Shown: in pieces, positions 38,570-49,138 of the stretch
How positions within the stretch are numbered: the stretch's first letter is position 1
How the letters are laid out: every line of letters begins with the position of its first letter
NCBI GenBank assembly: GCA_016715245.1
Contig: JADKAS010000007.1
Coordinates: forward strand, 1-64,000
Source of the DNA: Saprospiraceae bacterium
GTDB lineage: Bacteria > Bacteroidota > Bacteroidia > Chitinophagales > Saprospiraceae
Length of the DNA: 64,000 nucleotides
Reading direction: 5' to 3'
Program-made: the position numbers and the translations under genes
Notes under the pieces: model-generated
Told to the model about the DNA's origin: nothing
The model's input: only the letters and a program-made list of their open reading frames with translations
The model's database searches: none

Positions 38570-40024
38570 ATGCGAAATATTTTTATTCTATTAACAATTG
38601 TTAGTTTTTATTCTTGTCTTAGTCTTGATGATACTGTCTATGATAGAATACCGGAAAGCAAATTTCCTGAAAACGAAAGTCAGGCGGTATTGAAAGTAGT
38701 GCCTACCTACAGAGAATTAGCAGACCTGATAGATGATGCAGGTTGGTGGTTCTGGGTACAGGAAATCACAAGCGATGAAATAGTTTTCCCTGTCAGGTTA
38801 ACGGATTGGGAAGATGGTGGTAAATGGTATTTATTGCATCAGCACAAGTGGACGAATAATATAGACGGAGTGAACAGTATGTGGTCTCATCTTTATGACG
38901 GAGTCACAGAAGCAAATCGTGCATTAGATGACCTGGGGGATGGTGATCCGGTAACAACAGCGAAACTAAAAACACTAAGAGCTTTTTATTACTATCTTCT
39001 TTTAGATAATTATGGTGATGTGCCTTTAGTTTTAAATTTTCTCAAAGCTGAAAAACAACCATTCAAAGCAAAAAGAAAAGAAATATATGATCACATTGTA
39101 AATGATATAAAGGAAAGTTTACCATTATTACCAACTATTGCTCAAAAATTTGCTGTCTCAAAGGGAATGGCTCATACACTTCTCGCCAAATTATACCTGA
39201 ATAGTGAAGTTTATACCGGAACACCTCAATGGTCTTTGGCTGAAGCTCATTGTGACAGTGTAATAAACAGTAATATTTATTCCCTTGAAGCCAATGCACT
39301 TTCACCTTTTAGTACTACAAATCAAACCTCTCCCGAAAATATATTTACTATACCTTTTGATGAAAAAAACCTCCCTGGATTCAGGCTGCATATGAGGACT
39401 TTACACTATCTTCATAATAGAACCTATGATATGCCTGTAGGTACTTGGAATGGATTTTGTGCTGTGGAAGATCATTATAATTCTTTTACAGATGATGATG
39501 ACCGGAAAAAAGGTTTTATTGTAGGGCCACAGTTTTCATCGGCCGGTGCACCTTTATTTGATGAAACGGCCGGAAAACCTTTGGTTATTAATCCAAGAGT
39601 ACCAAAACTGATTATGGATGGTTCCTTTACATTTGAAGAAATAAGGATGTCTGGTGCCAGAGTTGGTAAATATGAAATTAAAAAAGGTTCTCTTGAAAAT
39701 TTAAGTAATCATTTCCCGTTATTCAGATATGCTGATGTTTTGTTAATGAAAACAGAAGCAATGATCAGACAAGGAAAAAACGGTGATAGTTATGTCAATC
39801 AGATTCGTCAGCGAGCAAAAGTCAGTACATGGAATAACACAACGCTTGAAATGCTGCTGGCTGAAAGAGGAAGAGAAATGTTCTGTGAAGGGCACAGAAG
39901 ACAGGATTTGATTAGATTTGGTAAATTTAATGATGCATGGTGGGAAAAAGACGCAAGTAGTCCTGAAAGAAATATTTTTCCTATCCCTCAGTGGGCTATT
40001 GATGCCAATCCTAATCTATTATAA
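38570..40024 (+). CDS. susD: SusD-like nutrient-binding lipoprotein
   Basis: 484 residues with a lipoprotein signal (MRNIFILLTIVSFYSC, lipid-modified Cys16). Conserved SusD/RagB features: the N-terminal helical part (NSMWSHLYDGVTEANRAL; LRAFYYYLLLDNYGDVPLV, TPR-like), YADVLLMKTEAM, LLAERGREMFCEGHRRQDLIRFGKF and the terminal NIFPIPQWAIDANPNLL. It forms the extracellular lid of the SusC channel and binds the glycan. It follows susC by 22 bp and precedes the SusE/F-like gene by 56 bp. Confidence 0.95.
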   Translation: MRNIFILLTIVSFYSCLSLDDTVYDRIPESKFPENESQAVLKVVPTYRELADLIDDAGWWFWVQEITSDEIVFPVRLTDWEDGGKWYLLHQHKWTNNIDGVNSMWSHLYDGVTEANRALDDLGDGDPVTTAKLKTLRAFYYYLLLDNYGDVPLVLNFLKAEKQPFKAKRKEIYDHIVNDIKESLPLLPTIAQKFAVSKGMAHTLLAKLYLNSEVYTGTPQWSLAEAHCDSVINSNIYSLEANALSPFSTTNQTSPENIFTIPFDEKNLPGFRLHMRTLHYLHNRTYDMPVGTWNGFCAVEDHYNSFTDDDDRKKGFIVGPQFSSAGAPLFDETAGKPLVINPRVPKLIMDGSFTFEEIRMSGARVGKYEIKKGSLENLSNHFPLFRYADVLLMKTEAMIRQGKNGDSYVNQIRQRAKVSTWNNTTLEMLLAERGREMFCEGHRRQDLIRFGKFNDAWWEKDASSPERNIFPIPQWAIDANPNLL

Positions 40025-40080
40025 ATAATTTTTTTTAAATAGTTTTTATAAATTTTTTTAATTATTAAATATTTCAAATC

Positions 40081-41544
40081 ATGAAATCAATAAAATTTGG
40101 ATTTTTTACAAAATTGTTTACCTTAATTGCCATTTTGGGTATTTTTACATTCTCATCGTGTGATAAAGATGATGATCCTGATACTGATCCGAAAGTTGAA
40201 GACGGAATTTATGTGTATGGTGATGGAACAGCCCTTGCCGGTTTGGATTCAAAAGGCCTCATGAAGGGAACAAACAATGAAGCAGATGGCAATAAGCCAC
40301 GCAATGGCATGTATGAACTCTATATCGCTGTTAAAGCCGGAACACAAGGTTTCAACATTGCTAAAGTGGAAGGAGGTAAATCTACCGTTTATGGTCCCGG
40401 GGCAGAATTTAAAGTGGTTGCGGACGCAGACAAAGACAATGATGAACCTAAATTGTGGTTTTCAAGAGGGGTAATACAGGCAACAGCAAACAAGTTTACT
40501 GTACCTGAAGACGGACTTTATCATGTCGTTTATGATGAAACCCTTAATGTAGCCGTTGTTGCTCGGGTTGAATGGGGAATTATTGGCGGAGCAACTCCAA
40601 ATGGTTGGGGAGGAAGTACTGCACTTACAAGCAGCCCGTTTAATTTGACAGCTATGTCTTTCGAAATAAAAGACTTGATTCTTTTAGCTGGTGAATATAA
40701 ATTTCGCTATTCTAATGGTTGGAAATTAATATTGGATGGAACTGTTGTCAGGGCAAATACCAATTATGGCGGTACTTTGGCAGACCTCAAAGTAGGTGCT
40801 GGTAATATTCAGAACACTGTTGTCGGAAAATATACAGTAAAAGTTGATTGGGCACTTGATAAAGGTGTTTCAGCTTCTTTAACGAAAACCGGCGACTATA
40901 CACCTCCGGCTTATCCGGATGCAATGTATATAGTAGGTGAAGGTTCTCCTTATGGTTGGGATACTCCTGGTACCAAAGCGGATGCTATTATGCATAAACT
41001 TGCAGGTGGTGGCCCGAGTGAAGGTATATTCTGGAAGATTTGCCATATTGAAGGTGGAAAAGGATTTAAATTATCCGCAGCAAATTGGGGAAATCCGAAT
41101 CTTGGTTTTCCTGAAGTTACTGAGTTTGATGCAGAAGGAGTTGCTGTTTTAAACGAATCAAATAATATGAAAGTAAATGAAAGCGGTCAGTACATCGTGG
41201 TTGTTAATCTTCGTGATAATAAAACGAAGGTATCGGTAAAACCTGCAGAAGTATTTGGTATAGGAGAAGCTTTTGGCGGAATTTGGGATGCAGGTGTTCC
41301 AGCAAACAAATTTACAGTAGACAACGCAACTAAAACAATTGTATTTCCTGCATTGCTAAGCAATGGTGCTATACGTATGTATGCATCCCATGCCTGGATT
41401 CCTGCATGGTGGAATGCAGAATTCAGAGTTGATGCTGGTAAAATAGATTATAGAAATGATGGAGGCGACCAAGCTGCAGTAAACGGAACTGCAGGTCAGA
41501 AAATTACATTAAAATTTGATGATAATACTGGTTCCATACAATAG
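40081..41544 (+). CDS. SusE/SusF-like surface lipoprotein
   Basis: 487 residues. Lipobox FTFSSC (Cys27) is followed by DKDDDPDTD, an acidic stretch that acts as a surface-export signal in Bacteroidota lipoproteins. Three similar beta-sandwich segments follow (YVYGDGTALAG..; IIGGATPNGWGG..; YIVGEGSPYGWDTPG.. with FKLSAANWG), the repeat pattern of starch-binding SusE/SusF proteins and SusE outer-membrane proteins. Aromatic residues (W, Y) in the loops would hold glycan. It is the last gene of the operon, with a strong terminator after it. The substrate is inferred to be an alpha-glucan-like glycan only by family analogy. No glycoside hydrolase or regulator gene is adjacent. Confidence 0.8.
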   Translation: MKSIKFGFFTKLFTLIAILGIFTFSSCDKDDDPDTDPKVEDGIYVYGDGTALAGLDSKGLMKGTNNEADGNKPRNGMYELYIAVKAGTQGFNIAKVEGGKSTVYGPGAEFKVVADADKDNDEPKLWFSRGVIQATANKFTVPEDGLYHVVYDETLNVAVVARVEWGIIGGATPNGWGGSTALTSSPFNLTAMSFEIKDLILLAGEYKFRYSNGWKLILDGTVVRANTNYGGTLADLKVGAGNIQNTVVGKYTVKVDWALDKGVSASLTKTGDYTPPAYPDAMYIVGEGSPYGWDTPGTKADAIMHKLAGGGPSEGIFWKICHIEGGKGFKLSAANWGNPNLGFPEVTEFDAEGVAVLNESNNMKVNESGQYIVVVNLRDNKTKVSVKPAEVFGIGEAFGGIWDAGVPANKFTVDNATKTIVFPALLSNGAIRMYASHAWIPAWWNAEFRVDAGKIDYRNDGGDQAAVNGTAGQKITLKFDDNTGSIQ

Positions 41545-41572
41545 TTGATTTTGTAATCTGCTTTAAATAATC

Positions 41573-41606
41573 AAAGCCCAGCCAATACTTTTGGCTGGGC
41601 TTTTCT
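41573..41606 (+). terminator. Strong intrinsic terminator of the Sus-like operon
   Basis: AAAGCCCAGCCAA (41573-41585), loop TACTT, TTGGCTGGGCTTT (41591-41603), a perfect 13-bp stem with a G/C-rich core and a T tract. It lies 29 bp past the SusE/F-like stop codon and cuts off the dead SusD fragment downstream. Confidence 0.95.
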
Positions 41607-41786
41607 TTTATACCACATCCTGATTTTTATGATTGTCACCATCACATAGATCTGAGACAATAATTAGACCATTAAATCTAATGTCATCCTCTATTTGTAA
41701 TATTTTGACTGAAAATAATAACGTATAATTTTGGTTTCCTTTTTAGTTAAAATTTCGGTATTTGAATATTTTATTTTTTTATTCAC

Positions 41787-42239
41787 GCTGTGCCAAAGTT
41801 TATCAACAAAAGTTCTAAAGGTGTTGCAGGTTCCGACCCGACGCACGTAGATACGGATTACCCTATGTTCCGATTGGGAGACGTTCATCTTATATATGCA
41901 GAAGCGGTGTTGAGAGGAAGTTCCGGTGGCAGTAGGTCAGAAGCACTTCGATTGATTAATATGCTAAGAGAAAGAGCGTATGGAAACCAAAACGGAAATA
42001 TAGTGGATAGTGAACTTACGCTGCCTTTTATCCTTGACGAAAGGGTAAGAGAATTGTATTGGGAAGGTATCAGACGAATCGATTTGGTGAGGTTTGACCA
42101 GTTTACCGACAAAGGTATCTGGCCATGGAAAGACAACATAAAAGTAGGAAGAGTTACGTAAAAACACAGAAATATATTCCCGATTCCGGCTTCTGACATT
42201 GGTGCCAATCCAAATTTGAATCAAAACGACAAATATTAA
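41787..42239 (+). pseudogene. SusD-like C-terminal fragment (decayed)
   Basis: About 150 codons matching only the C-terminal third of a SusD protein: VPKFINKSSKGVAGSD, DTDYPMFRLGDVHLIYAEAV, FILDERVRELYWEGIRRIDL and FPIPASDIGANPNLNQND. The N-terminal two thirds and any signal peptide are missing. An in-frame TAA at 42159-42161 interrupts GRVT-KHRNIFPIP, after which the frame runs on to the natural end at about 42239. It is a different SusD type from the intact copy upstream (it has the NPNLNQND ending), so it is the remnant of a second Sus-like pair rather than a recent duplicate. It lies beyond the operon terminator and is probably not expressed. Confidence 0.85.
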
Positions 42240-42270
42240 AAAAGGTTATACTTTCAGCGTTTTAAATAAT

Positions 42271-42305
42271 AAAATGTGAGATGATTTCTGCTCACATTTT
42301 TTTTT
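42271..42305. terminator. Terminator hairpin between the SusD fragment and the LytTR gene
   Basis: AAAATGTGAG (42271-42280), ten-base loop, CTCACATTTT (42291-42300), then further Ts. A perfect 10-bp stem lies between convergent genes. The T-run is stronger on the plus strand, and the A-rich left side gives a shorter run for minus-strand transcripts, so it may work in both directions. Confidence 0.75.
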
Positions 42306-42423
42306 GCATGGTCTTTCGTCAACTTCTCGTTTTAAAGAGTATTTGGACCAGCTATGATACATTTTTATGTAATAATATAGCTCAATTATATTTATCTTAT
42401 TGACTTTTTGAAGAAATATTTTT

Positions 42424-43164
42424 TTACATCCCGATGATTTCCAAAAAATCAGCTTTTTTTCTGCGGGACAATTCAATCATTTTGCCATTTTTTAAAACGA
42501 TAGATCCTCCTTCTCCTTTGATATATTTCTGAATAAAATTGAGGTTTATAATGTGCGATCTGTGACATCTGAAAAATTGTTCTTTGGGTAAAAGGTCTTC
42601 AAAATCTTTCAAAACCCTCGACGAAATTATTTTTGTAAGATCGTCAAAATATATCATCGTATAGTTGCTGTCGGCTTCAAGGTGTACAATGTTGACCAGG
42701 TCAAAAAAAAGTATGCCGTCATCCGTAGGCACCACTACTTTATGCAGACCGGGCACCACTCCTAAATTATGTTTGAGCGTATTGATTTTGTTTTTCTCAT
42801 CATGTTCAGAAAACTCGGCACTCAGCTTTTTTACGGCTATCATGAGTTCGTCTTTATCAATAGGTTTGAGTAGATAGTCGGTAGCACTTAACTTGATGGC
42901 CCGAACGGCATATTGATTGTAAGCAGTAGTAAAAATGACTTTAAAATCAATATTTTCAATGGCATTCAACATATCCAAACCATTGAGAATAGGCATCTCG
43001 ATATCCAGAAAAACTACATCCGGTTTATGGTCTCTGATCAGTTTAATACCTTCCACGCCATTACAACCCGTGGCTACAATTTCCAATTCCGGACAGTATT
43101 CTTTGATGGCCCAGCTGAGGGTGGTAATGCAATGGACTTCATCGTCTATTAAAATTGTTTTCAT
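42424..43164 (-). CDS. LytTR-family response regulator
   Basis: 246 residues. Residues 1-120 are a receiver domain: MKTILIDDE acidic pair Asp7/Asp8, phosphoacceptor Asp54 in VVFLDIEMP, Thr80 and Lys100 (LLKPI). Residues about 140-246 are a LytTR DNA-binding domain (HKVVVPTDDGILFFDLVNI, YFDDLTKIISSRVLKDFEDL, FFRCHRSHIINLNFI, IVLKNGKMIELSRR). LytTR proteins bind pairs of direct repeats about two helical turns apart. It lies 36 bp after the histidine kinase gene and is co-transcribed with it. Its targets are unknown, but see the phased GATTAA repeats at 50943 and 53835 as candidates. Confidence 0.95.
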   Translation of the reverse strand: MKTILIDDEVHCITTLSWAIKEYCPELEIVATGCNGVEGIKLIRDHKPDVVFLDIEMPILNGLDMLNAIENIDFKVIFTTAYNQYAVRAIKLSATDYLLKPIDKDELMIAVKKLSAEFSEHDEKNKINTLKHNLGVVPGLHKVVVPTDDGILFFDLVNIVHLEADSNYTMIYFDDLTKIISSRVLKDFEDLLPKEQFFRCHRSHIINLNFIQKYIKGEGGSIVLKNGKMIELSRRKKADFLEIIGM

Positions 43165-43200
43165 ATTTATTTCACTTTTGTAGACTAGTCACTATTTTGG

Positions 43201-46200
43201 CTAATCAATGGTTTTCATGGTAATGGTTACTTTTGTTCCACAGGCTTTGCCATCTTCATCAAATAAATCATGGATTACAATGTCATTTTCCTTATGCAGA
43301 TGTTTTAATCTCTGTAAGGTGATGTCTATGCCGTATGATTTATTGATGCTGCCGGACTTGGATTTGAGATCCCTGGCTTTTTGTCTTCCCACACCATCGT
43401 CTTCAATATTAAAAACAAGAGTATGTTCAAATTTCTGAATCGAAATAGTAACTACACCACCTTTTTCATTATTTCTCAAACCGTGCCAGATTGCATTTTC
43501 AACAAACGGCTGAAGGATGAGTGGCGGCATCATTATATTGTCAATATCTGTGTTTTTGCCTATGTTGATTTCATAGTCAAATTCGTTTTCAAACCGCACT
43601 TTTTCCATGTGCAGGTATAATTTTAGAGCTTCCAGTTCCTCGCCCAGCGTGATAAATTCATGTTTGCTGTTTTCAAGAATCAACCGAAGCAGTCTGGCAA
43701 ATTTGGAGATATAATCAGAAGCCAACTTTGTGTTATTTTCCACAACATAACGGTTGATACTATTCAGGGAGTTGAATATAAAATGCGGATTCATTTGAGA
43801 ACGCAGATTTTGCATTTCCAGGCCGGTGATCATTTCGTGATATTGTTTTTCAATTTTTAATTTGGCGTTAATCTGACGAATTCTGTACTTGTACAAAATA
43901 AATAAAATCAAGGCGCCCAAGAGTGCCAGTAAAGCTTTAAACCATAGAGTCAGATACCAGGGAGGTTTGATTTCAAATAGAATATCCCTGGGATTTGTAA
44001 ATTCGTTTGTAATTTCATTTTTACCGATTATCTCAAGATGATATTGTCCGTAATTCAGGTTAGGCAGGTATAATTCTCCTTCGTTTAAGGTTTGCCAAGG
44101 TTCTGAAGATTCTTTATATTTAAACATGTAAGTGATGCTTCCGGTGGCATCAAAAGATGGCGCAGAAAATGAAATTCTTAAATTTTTTTCGTCCGGACCC
44201 AGGATATATTTTTGGGAAGAGGGATCCTGCAAAATTTCTTTATTGTTGGCTAAAAAGGAAGTGACATACAATTTTGTTTTTACTTGGTAGTTTTCAAATT
44301 TTGAGAGGTCAATTTTTAAGATATGATTGTCAGCCCCAACATAAAATTTATCATCAAAATCACCTAATAATGTAAAGTTGGTGGTATTAAATAACTCCAA
44401 ACGATTATGAATGGATTTTACCGTTTTTTTAGTTTGGTGATAATAATGAATTCCTTCTTCGGTTGTAAACCAAACATTATTGTCGGCATCAATTTTAATA
44501 TTATGTGATCTTTTTATCACCTTATGAATAGGTGCAACGGCTTTGATTTCCTTTCTTAAACTGTCAAATAAATATACACCTTTGTACGTGGCTATCCAAA
44601 GTTGGCGATTTTTATCTTCCGCCACCTGGCTAACTATTGATTTTTCCATTGTAGTATTTTTCATCAACAGAAAACTATCTTTTTGTGCATTGTATTGAAA
44701 AAGGCCAGACATAGTTGATACGTAGAGGTTTTTATATGAATCTTCATAAAGATGATTTAACTGTAATGTCATTCCGTTTTGATCAACAATTTTATATAAT
44801 TTTATAAATTTTCTTTTAGAATAATCGTACAAGTATATACCCTTATGGAAAGATCTGACAAACCAGATACCATCCTTTTTAGGAATTATATTGCGCAGTT
44901 TTATGTCCGTATCGTCAAGTTGAACAAAGGTTTCCGTTTGTTTAATCGGGTCAATTTCAAAAAACCCAAAATCACTGGTTACATAGATTTTATGATTATA
45001 TTTTAAGAAATCATAACCATCCTGATTATATGTTAATAATTTATCTAAATTTTGTTTTTTTGGCAGGCTTTTGCCATAGTGCCGGATAATATTTTTGTTT
45101 TTATCCAACTGAAAAAACCCTTGATGGTATCTTGTACTTAACCAATAAAAATCATCTATTTTTTCCAGATTATAATTGTAAGATTCCCATGGCCTCTCAT
45201 TATTATTTGTTATGGTAGTCACTTCAAAACATTCCTGAAGGCTGCTGACTATGTGAATGCCTTCACCTTCATTACACAACCAGAGATTGTTTTTTGAATC
45301 TACAAATGCATTCACAATAGTCCCATTGATTATTGTCTGGAATCCTTTTTTGGTTTTGAGATCGTACAAAATGAATTTCTCTCTTGCTGCGATGACCAAA
45401 TAATCTTTGTCCTGAAAGTGCCACGGTATAGTTTTGAAAGATATAAAAATATCTTCTTCTGAATTGAGGACATCTAATGTAGAAATACTTCCGCTAGTAA
45501 GGTCCAATATAAAAATTTTGTTTCCCCATGTATTGATGTAACATAGATTTCCGTCAAAATATAGATTGAGTACTGATGTGAATGTAGGACCACTTTTTAT
45601 AAGATATTCTTTAATGATATTGTAAGATGTGTCCAGTTGATACACTGAACTACCATAAAAAGTAAATATCTGATCTCTGTGGAAAAATATATTCCCATAC
45701 CTGGGTATGTTATGTTTTATGGTTGTAACACTCTTTTTGAGCACTTTTTTTCCGTTGCGATCAATTTCAAAGACTCCGTCCTTATCTGAACAGATAATGC
45801 TGCCATTTTTCCAGGTCATTCTCACATCTGACATTTCTCCTAAAGTAAAACCCAAACTTTTATTTTTAATATTGGTTAATGAAACACCATCAAAATGATT
45901 TATGCAAATATTTTGTTGATCATCAATGTGGAGTTTAATAACGCTGTTGTCAAAAACACGAATTCGTTTATCACCCTGATTAAAAATGGTAAATTTTTCA
46001 CCATCATATCGGTTGAGTCCATTTGCTGTACCAATCCAGATAAACCCGTCTTTATCTTCCTTAATGTCACGCACATCATTCGACGAAAGTCCGTTTTTTT
46101 CATTGATCGTTCTGAAAAAAAGGTTGGGAAAAGGTTGGGCGAGCACCATTCCGATGTTGCAGTATACAACAGAAATCAAGATGAACCATCCTTGTCTGAA

Positions 46201-46242
46201 TTTTTGTTTTACAAAAAAAATATGGATTGCTTTCCCTTTCAC
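43201..46242 (-). CDS. Sensor histidine kinase, Reg_prop/Y_Y_Y plus LytS-type His_kinase
   Basis: 1013 residues. An N-terminal membrane segment (FILISVVYCNIGMVLA) precedes two-component propeller repeats (NGLSSNDVRDIKEDKDGFIW, VAEDKNRQLWIATYKGV, DNNVWFTTEEGI). A Y_Y_Y domain comes next (YMFKYKESSEPWQTL ... LEIIGKN), a transmembrane helix near 767-785 (FKALLALLGALILFILY), and a His_kinase domain with the phosphorylated His in QMNPHFIFNSLNSINRY (about His820). The ATPase N-box is PFVENAIWHGLRN and the G-box is EDDGVGRQ. It senses a periplasmic signal and phosphorylates the adjacent LytTR regulator. Intact and well within family length. The Met at 46242 fits a TAATTTTG box 71 bases upstream. Confidence 0.95.
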   Translation of the reverse strand: MKGKAIHIFFVKQKFRQGWFILISVVYCNIGMVLAQPFPNLFFRTINEKNGLSSNDVRDIKEDKDGFIWIGTANGLNRYDGEKFTIFNQGDKRIRVFDNSVIKLHIDDQQNICINHFDGVSLTNIKNKSLGFTLGEMSDVRMTWKNGSIICSDKDGVFEIDRNGKKVLKKSVTTIKHNIPRYGNIFFHRDQIFTFYGSSVYQLDTSYNIIKEYLIKSGPTFTSVLNLYFDGNLCYINTWGNKIFILDLTSGSISTLDVLNSEEDIFISFKTIPWHFQDKDYLVIAAREKFILYDLKTKKGFQTIINGTIVNAFVDSKNNLWLCNEGEGIHIVSSLQECFEVTTITNNNERPWESYNYNLEKIDDFYWLSTRYHQGFFQLDKNKNIIRHYGKSLPKKQNLDKLLTYNQDGYDFLKYNHKIYVTSDFGFFEIDPIKQTETFVQLDDTDIKLRNIIPKKDGIWFVRSFHKGIYLYDYSKRKFIKLYKIVDQNGMTLQLNHLYEDSYKNLYVSTMSGLFQYNAQKDSFLLMKNTTMEKSIVSQVAEDKNRQLWIATYKGVYLFDSLRKEIKAVAPIHKVIKRSHNIKIDADNNVWFTTEEGIHYYHQTKKTVKSIHNRLELFNTTNFTLLGDFDDKFYVGADNHILKIDLSKFENYQVKTKLYVTSFLANNKEILQDPSSQKYILGPDEKNLRISFSAPSFDATGSITYMFKYKESSEPWQTLNEGELYLPNLNYGQYHLEIIGKNEITNEFTNPRDILFEIKPPWYLTLWFKALLALLGALILFILYKYRIRQINAKLKIEKQYHEMITGLEMQNLRSQMNPHFIFNSLNSINRYVVENNTKLASDYISKFARLLRLILENSKHEFITLGEELEALKLYLHMEKVRFENEFDYEINIGKNTDIDNIMMPPLILQPFVENAIWHGLRNNEKGGVVTISIQKFEHTLVFNIEDDGVGRQKARDLKSKSGSINKSYGIDITLQRLKHLHKENDIVIHDLFDEDGKACGTKVTITMKTID

Positions 46243-46312
46243 ATTGTTGGATAAAAAATGAATGATAGCGCTTAAATTGGAAAATTTAAAATTATAAAAT
46301 TTCTACAGAAAA

Positions 46313-46383
46313 CAAAATTAATTATATAAACCAAAATTCCTGAATTTCAATTTATAGTTTTTTTAAAATTCCTTGATTTCAAT
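46313..46383 (-). promoter_or_regulatory. Kinase-regulator promoter with direct repeat
   Basis: On the minus strand TAATTTTG (46313-46320) matches the TAnnTTTG -7 element, 71 bases before the kinase ATG. Immediately upstream are two near-identical 19-base blocks, AAAATTCCTGAATTTCAAT (46333-46351) and AAAATTCCTTGATTTCAAT (46365-46383), 32 bp apart, about three helical turns. They could be an autoregulatory binding site. Confidence 0.4.
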
Positions 46384-46467
46384 ATTGAATATTAAAATTT
46401 TATACATCATAATTATTTTACCTATATAACAGATTAGATTTTGAATTATTATTTAAAAATTTTCCAA

Positions 46468-49132
46468 CTAATCTTTCTTTTGTATCAACTCGGGACGACT
46501 TTTGGATTCATCAGTTGATGTCTGCACGGACAAATCCACTTCACCACCACAAGGTTGCACATATGCTTTGAAAACTGCTTTTTCCTTCACATTCATTCCT
46601 TCAGTTAAGGTGATTTTATTGCCGGCACTGAGGATAATATGCGTACCCGGACCCTGGATGTTTTGATTTGAATTAATATTGTTGGATACCTCAAAATATT
46701 TTCTACCCACCGGATTGCCGGTCAGATTTAAATTTTCTGCACAATCAGAGGAATATTTTAAGGTGCGCCAAAGTCCTCTTCCGAAAGTCGAACAATGAAC
46801 AAAAATACTTTCTTCCTCTTCAAATACAATTTGAGTTACAGGGACAGGAGGCAATTCATTATAAAAAGGTTCCCAATAATCAATCCCAGCTCTTTTGTAA
46901 TAAACACCAATGGAGGTGCCGGCATACAAACCACCTGAGGGATCCCTTAATAAACAAAATACCGGTACATTAGGAAGGTTGAAAGAAATATTTGTCCATA
47001 CTGCTCCGGCATTGGTCGACTCATACACTTTTGAATTTGGAATGGTTCCGGCGCAGGAAATATAAACATGATCGTCATTAAACCGATCAATTTCTATGTC
47101 TGTTATTTTAGCAGAGTCATAATTTAATGATAACAAATTTGAGTTGATTTGTGTCCAAATATCTCCCCCATCATCCGTTCTCCATAGCCCCGTTCCCACA
47201 CCGTTAGTTCCTGCTGAGTATAATCTATCAGGATTATTTTTGCCGGCACAAATTGACCAGTTACCCGGCCTGCCAAGAGGTTCCCATATCACACCAGCCA
47301 TGGTAAGCAGACCTTTCCAAACATGAGAAGTGTACCCAACGTAAATAATGTCACAGTTTTCAGGATGCATCGCTAAATTGCCAAAAAAGTTGGTATTGTT
47401 TGGTACTGAAATGTCTATATATCCGCCCAAAGCAAAGCCATCAGTATATATACTTTCATTTACTGTACAAAAAACATTTTCACTATTTCCATCCGAGCAT
47501 CTTGAGACATGGTCTGTCATGATATCATATCCATCCCCTCCGCGATCTACTGTAAATTCATTGTAATTTAATCTCACCAATATTCCAATATCCTGAGCGC
47601 CCCCCCAACTATCATCTTCATCATTTTCCTCTTCAAAATGATAAAATTGGGTTACGCTTAATCCGGTCTGCATAAATTCAAAATCATCTCCATTATTGTC
47701 GCTGACATAAACTCCCCCATCATTAGCAACGTACAATTTGTTATTAATAGGATGGTACATCAAACTATGCTGATCCGGATGTATATACTCATGCAAACCG
47801 TCGCTGGTAGCCCAATATGCGGTCTCCTGACTCCAATCATACCCGCCATCTTCACTTCTCCACAAACATAAACCTCCGGCTAATATAATATTTTCATTCA
47901 CCGGACTTATAGCAATAACATTGTCATAATCTATTTGATTATTAGTAACATTGAGATCAATATAGTTAAAAAACAGATTATCACTATTATCATAGTATGT
48001 CCTGTCAAAGTTACCCCTGAATCAGTAGATATAAATACGCCGACCAAAGAATTTGGATTGGTATTTTTTCCTGCCAGCAAAGCAATTTTTGATGGGTTAG
48101 CAGGGGTAACTGCCATCGAAATTCTTGTTGCCGGGTCTAAATGTTCAATAAAAATTGGTGTAAAACTGAGTCCGCCATCTACTGAGCGTCTAAAAAGTTG
48201 TTACCAACGCAGTACACATAATTTGAATTGCCGGGTTTTATCTTTACATCCCAAATATTGACGCCTGGTACTACATTAATCCAACTTAGACCGCCATTGT
48301 TTGTTCTGAATAACCCCAGACTGGTTGCCGCATATAAAATCAAAGGATTTGTCGGGTCAATGATTAAGTTTCGTCCTCTATACAAAACAGTATCAGCCAC
48401 ACCAGGAAACTCAGACAATTTTCTCCATGTCATTCCTCCATTTGTTGATTTATAGACACCATTACATTGGGATCTGTAATTATAGGAATTGACCAAACCA
48501 TCATCACTTGAATCTCCATCTCCGGAAAGTACATATATGGTGTCTGGGTTTACCGGGTGAACAGCAATTCCGGAGACACCTAAGCTTGCTACATATTCTG
48601 AAATGGGAAACCACTCTTCTCCACTATTGGTTGTCTTGAATAAACCACCATGAGGTGACCCCGCAAATAGAACGTTAGGCTGTGTCGGATGAAAAGCCAG
48701 TCTGTCGATTCTTCCCACTCCCTCACCATATACTAAACCAAAATTTGTACTTATCGGTCCATTCTGAACCCATCCTTCCACTTGTGTTCTACTACCGGAA
48801 CCGGTTTTTTGCTCTTCTTTTTTGCGATGGTTTAATGCATTTGAGATAACTTTTGATTGAGGCTCAACTTCACCATTTGCATTGGTGTAATATTCATTTA
48901 TCCAAAACTCCCGATTCCACCTTTTCATCTGACGCATGATAGCTTTTCTTTCCAATGTATCTGTTTCATTTAGTAATGCCAACTTTCCGGTTAAATGACT
49001 CCACACCGTCGATTTAATATCCTGGAACTTTGTTTTTCCCTGGAGTTTTAATCTAAGTTCAGGGTCAATTGACTGACCATCCGCACCCATTTGTACACAA
49101 AAAACCAAAAGTAAAATAATTAAATTTTTCAT
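46468..49132 (-). CDS. Secreted BNR/sortilin-like repeat protein (two frameshifts)
   Basis: Three frames make one gene: 48179-49132, 47931-48185 and 46468-48016. Signal peptide MKNLIILLLVFCVQMGADGQ. Propeller-type repeats with BNR/Asp-box signatures run through most of the protein (LFAGSPHGGLFKTTNSGEEW, NNGGLSWINVVPGV, LAGGLCLWRSEDGGYDWS, LWRTDDGGDIWTQI, VYESTNAGAVWTNI). The C-terminus (GPGTHIILSAGNKITLTEG) resembles the coat-hanger-stack domain of Bacteroidota secreted proteins; no T9SS domain follows. Breaks: near 48185 (GNNF should continue RRSVDGGLSFTP) and near 48016 (DSGVTFDRTYYDNSD). It starts 6 bp after the upstream gene ends, so they form an operon. Substrate unknown; such propellers bind or cleave glycans or hold peptides. 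Confidence 0.8.
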
Positions 49133-49138
49133 GAAGTT

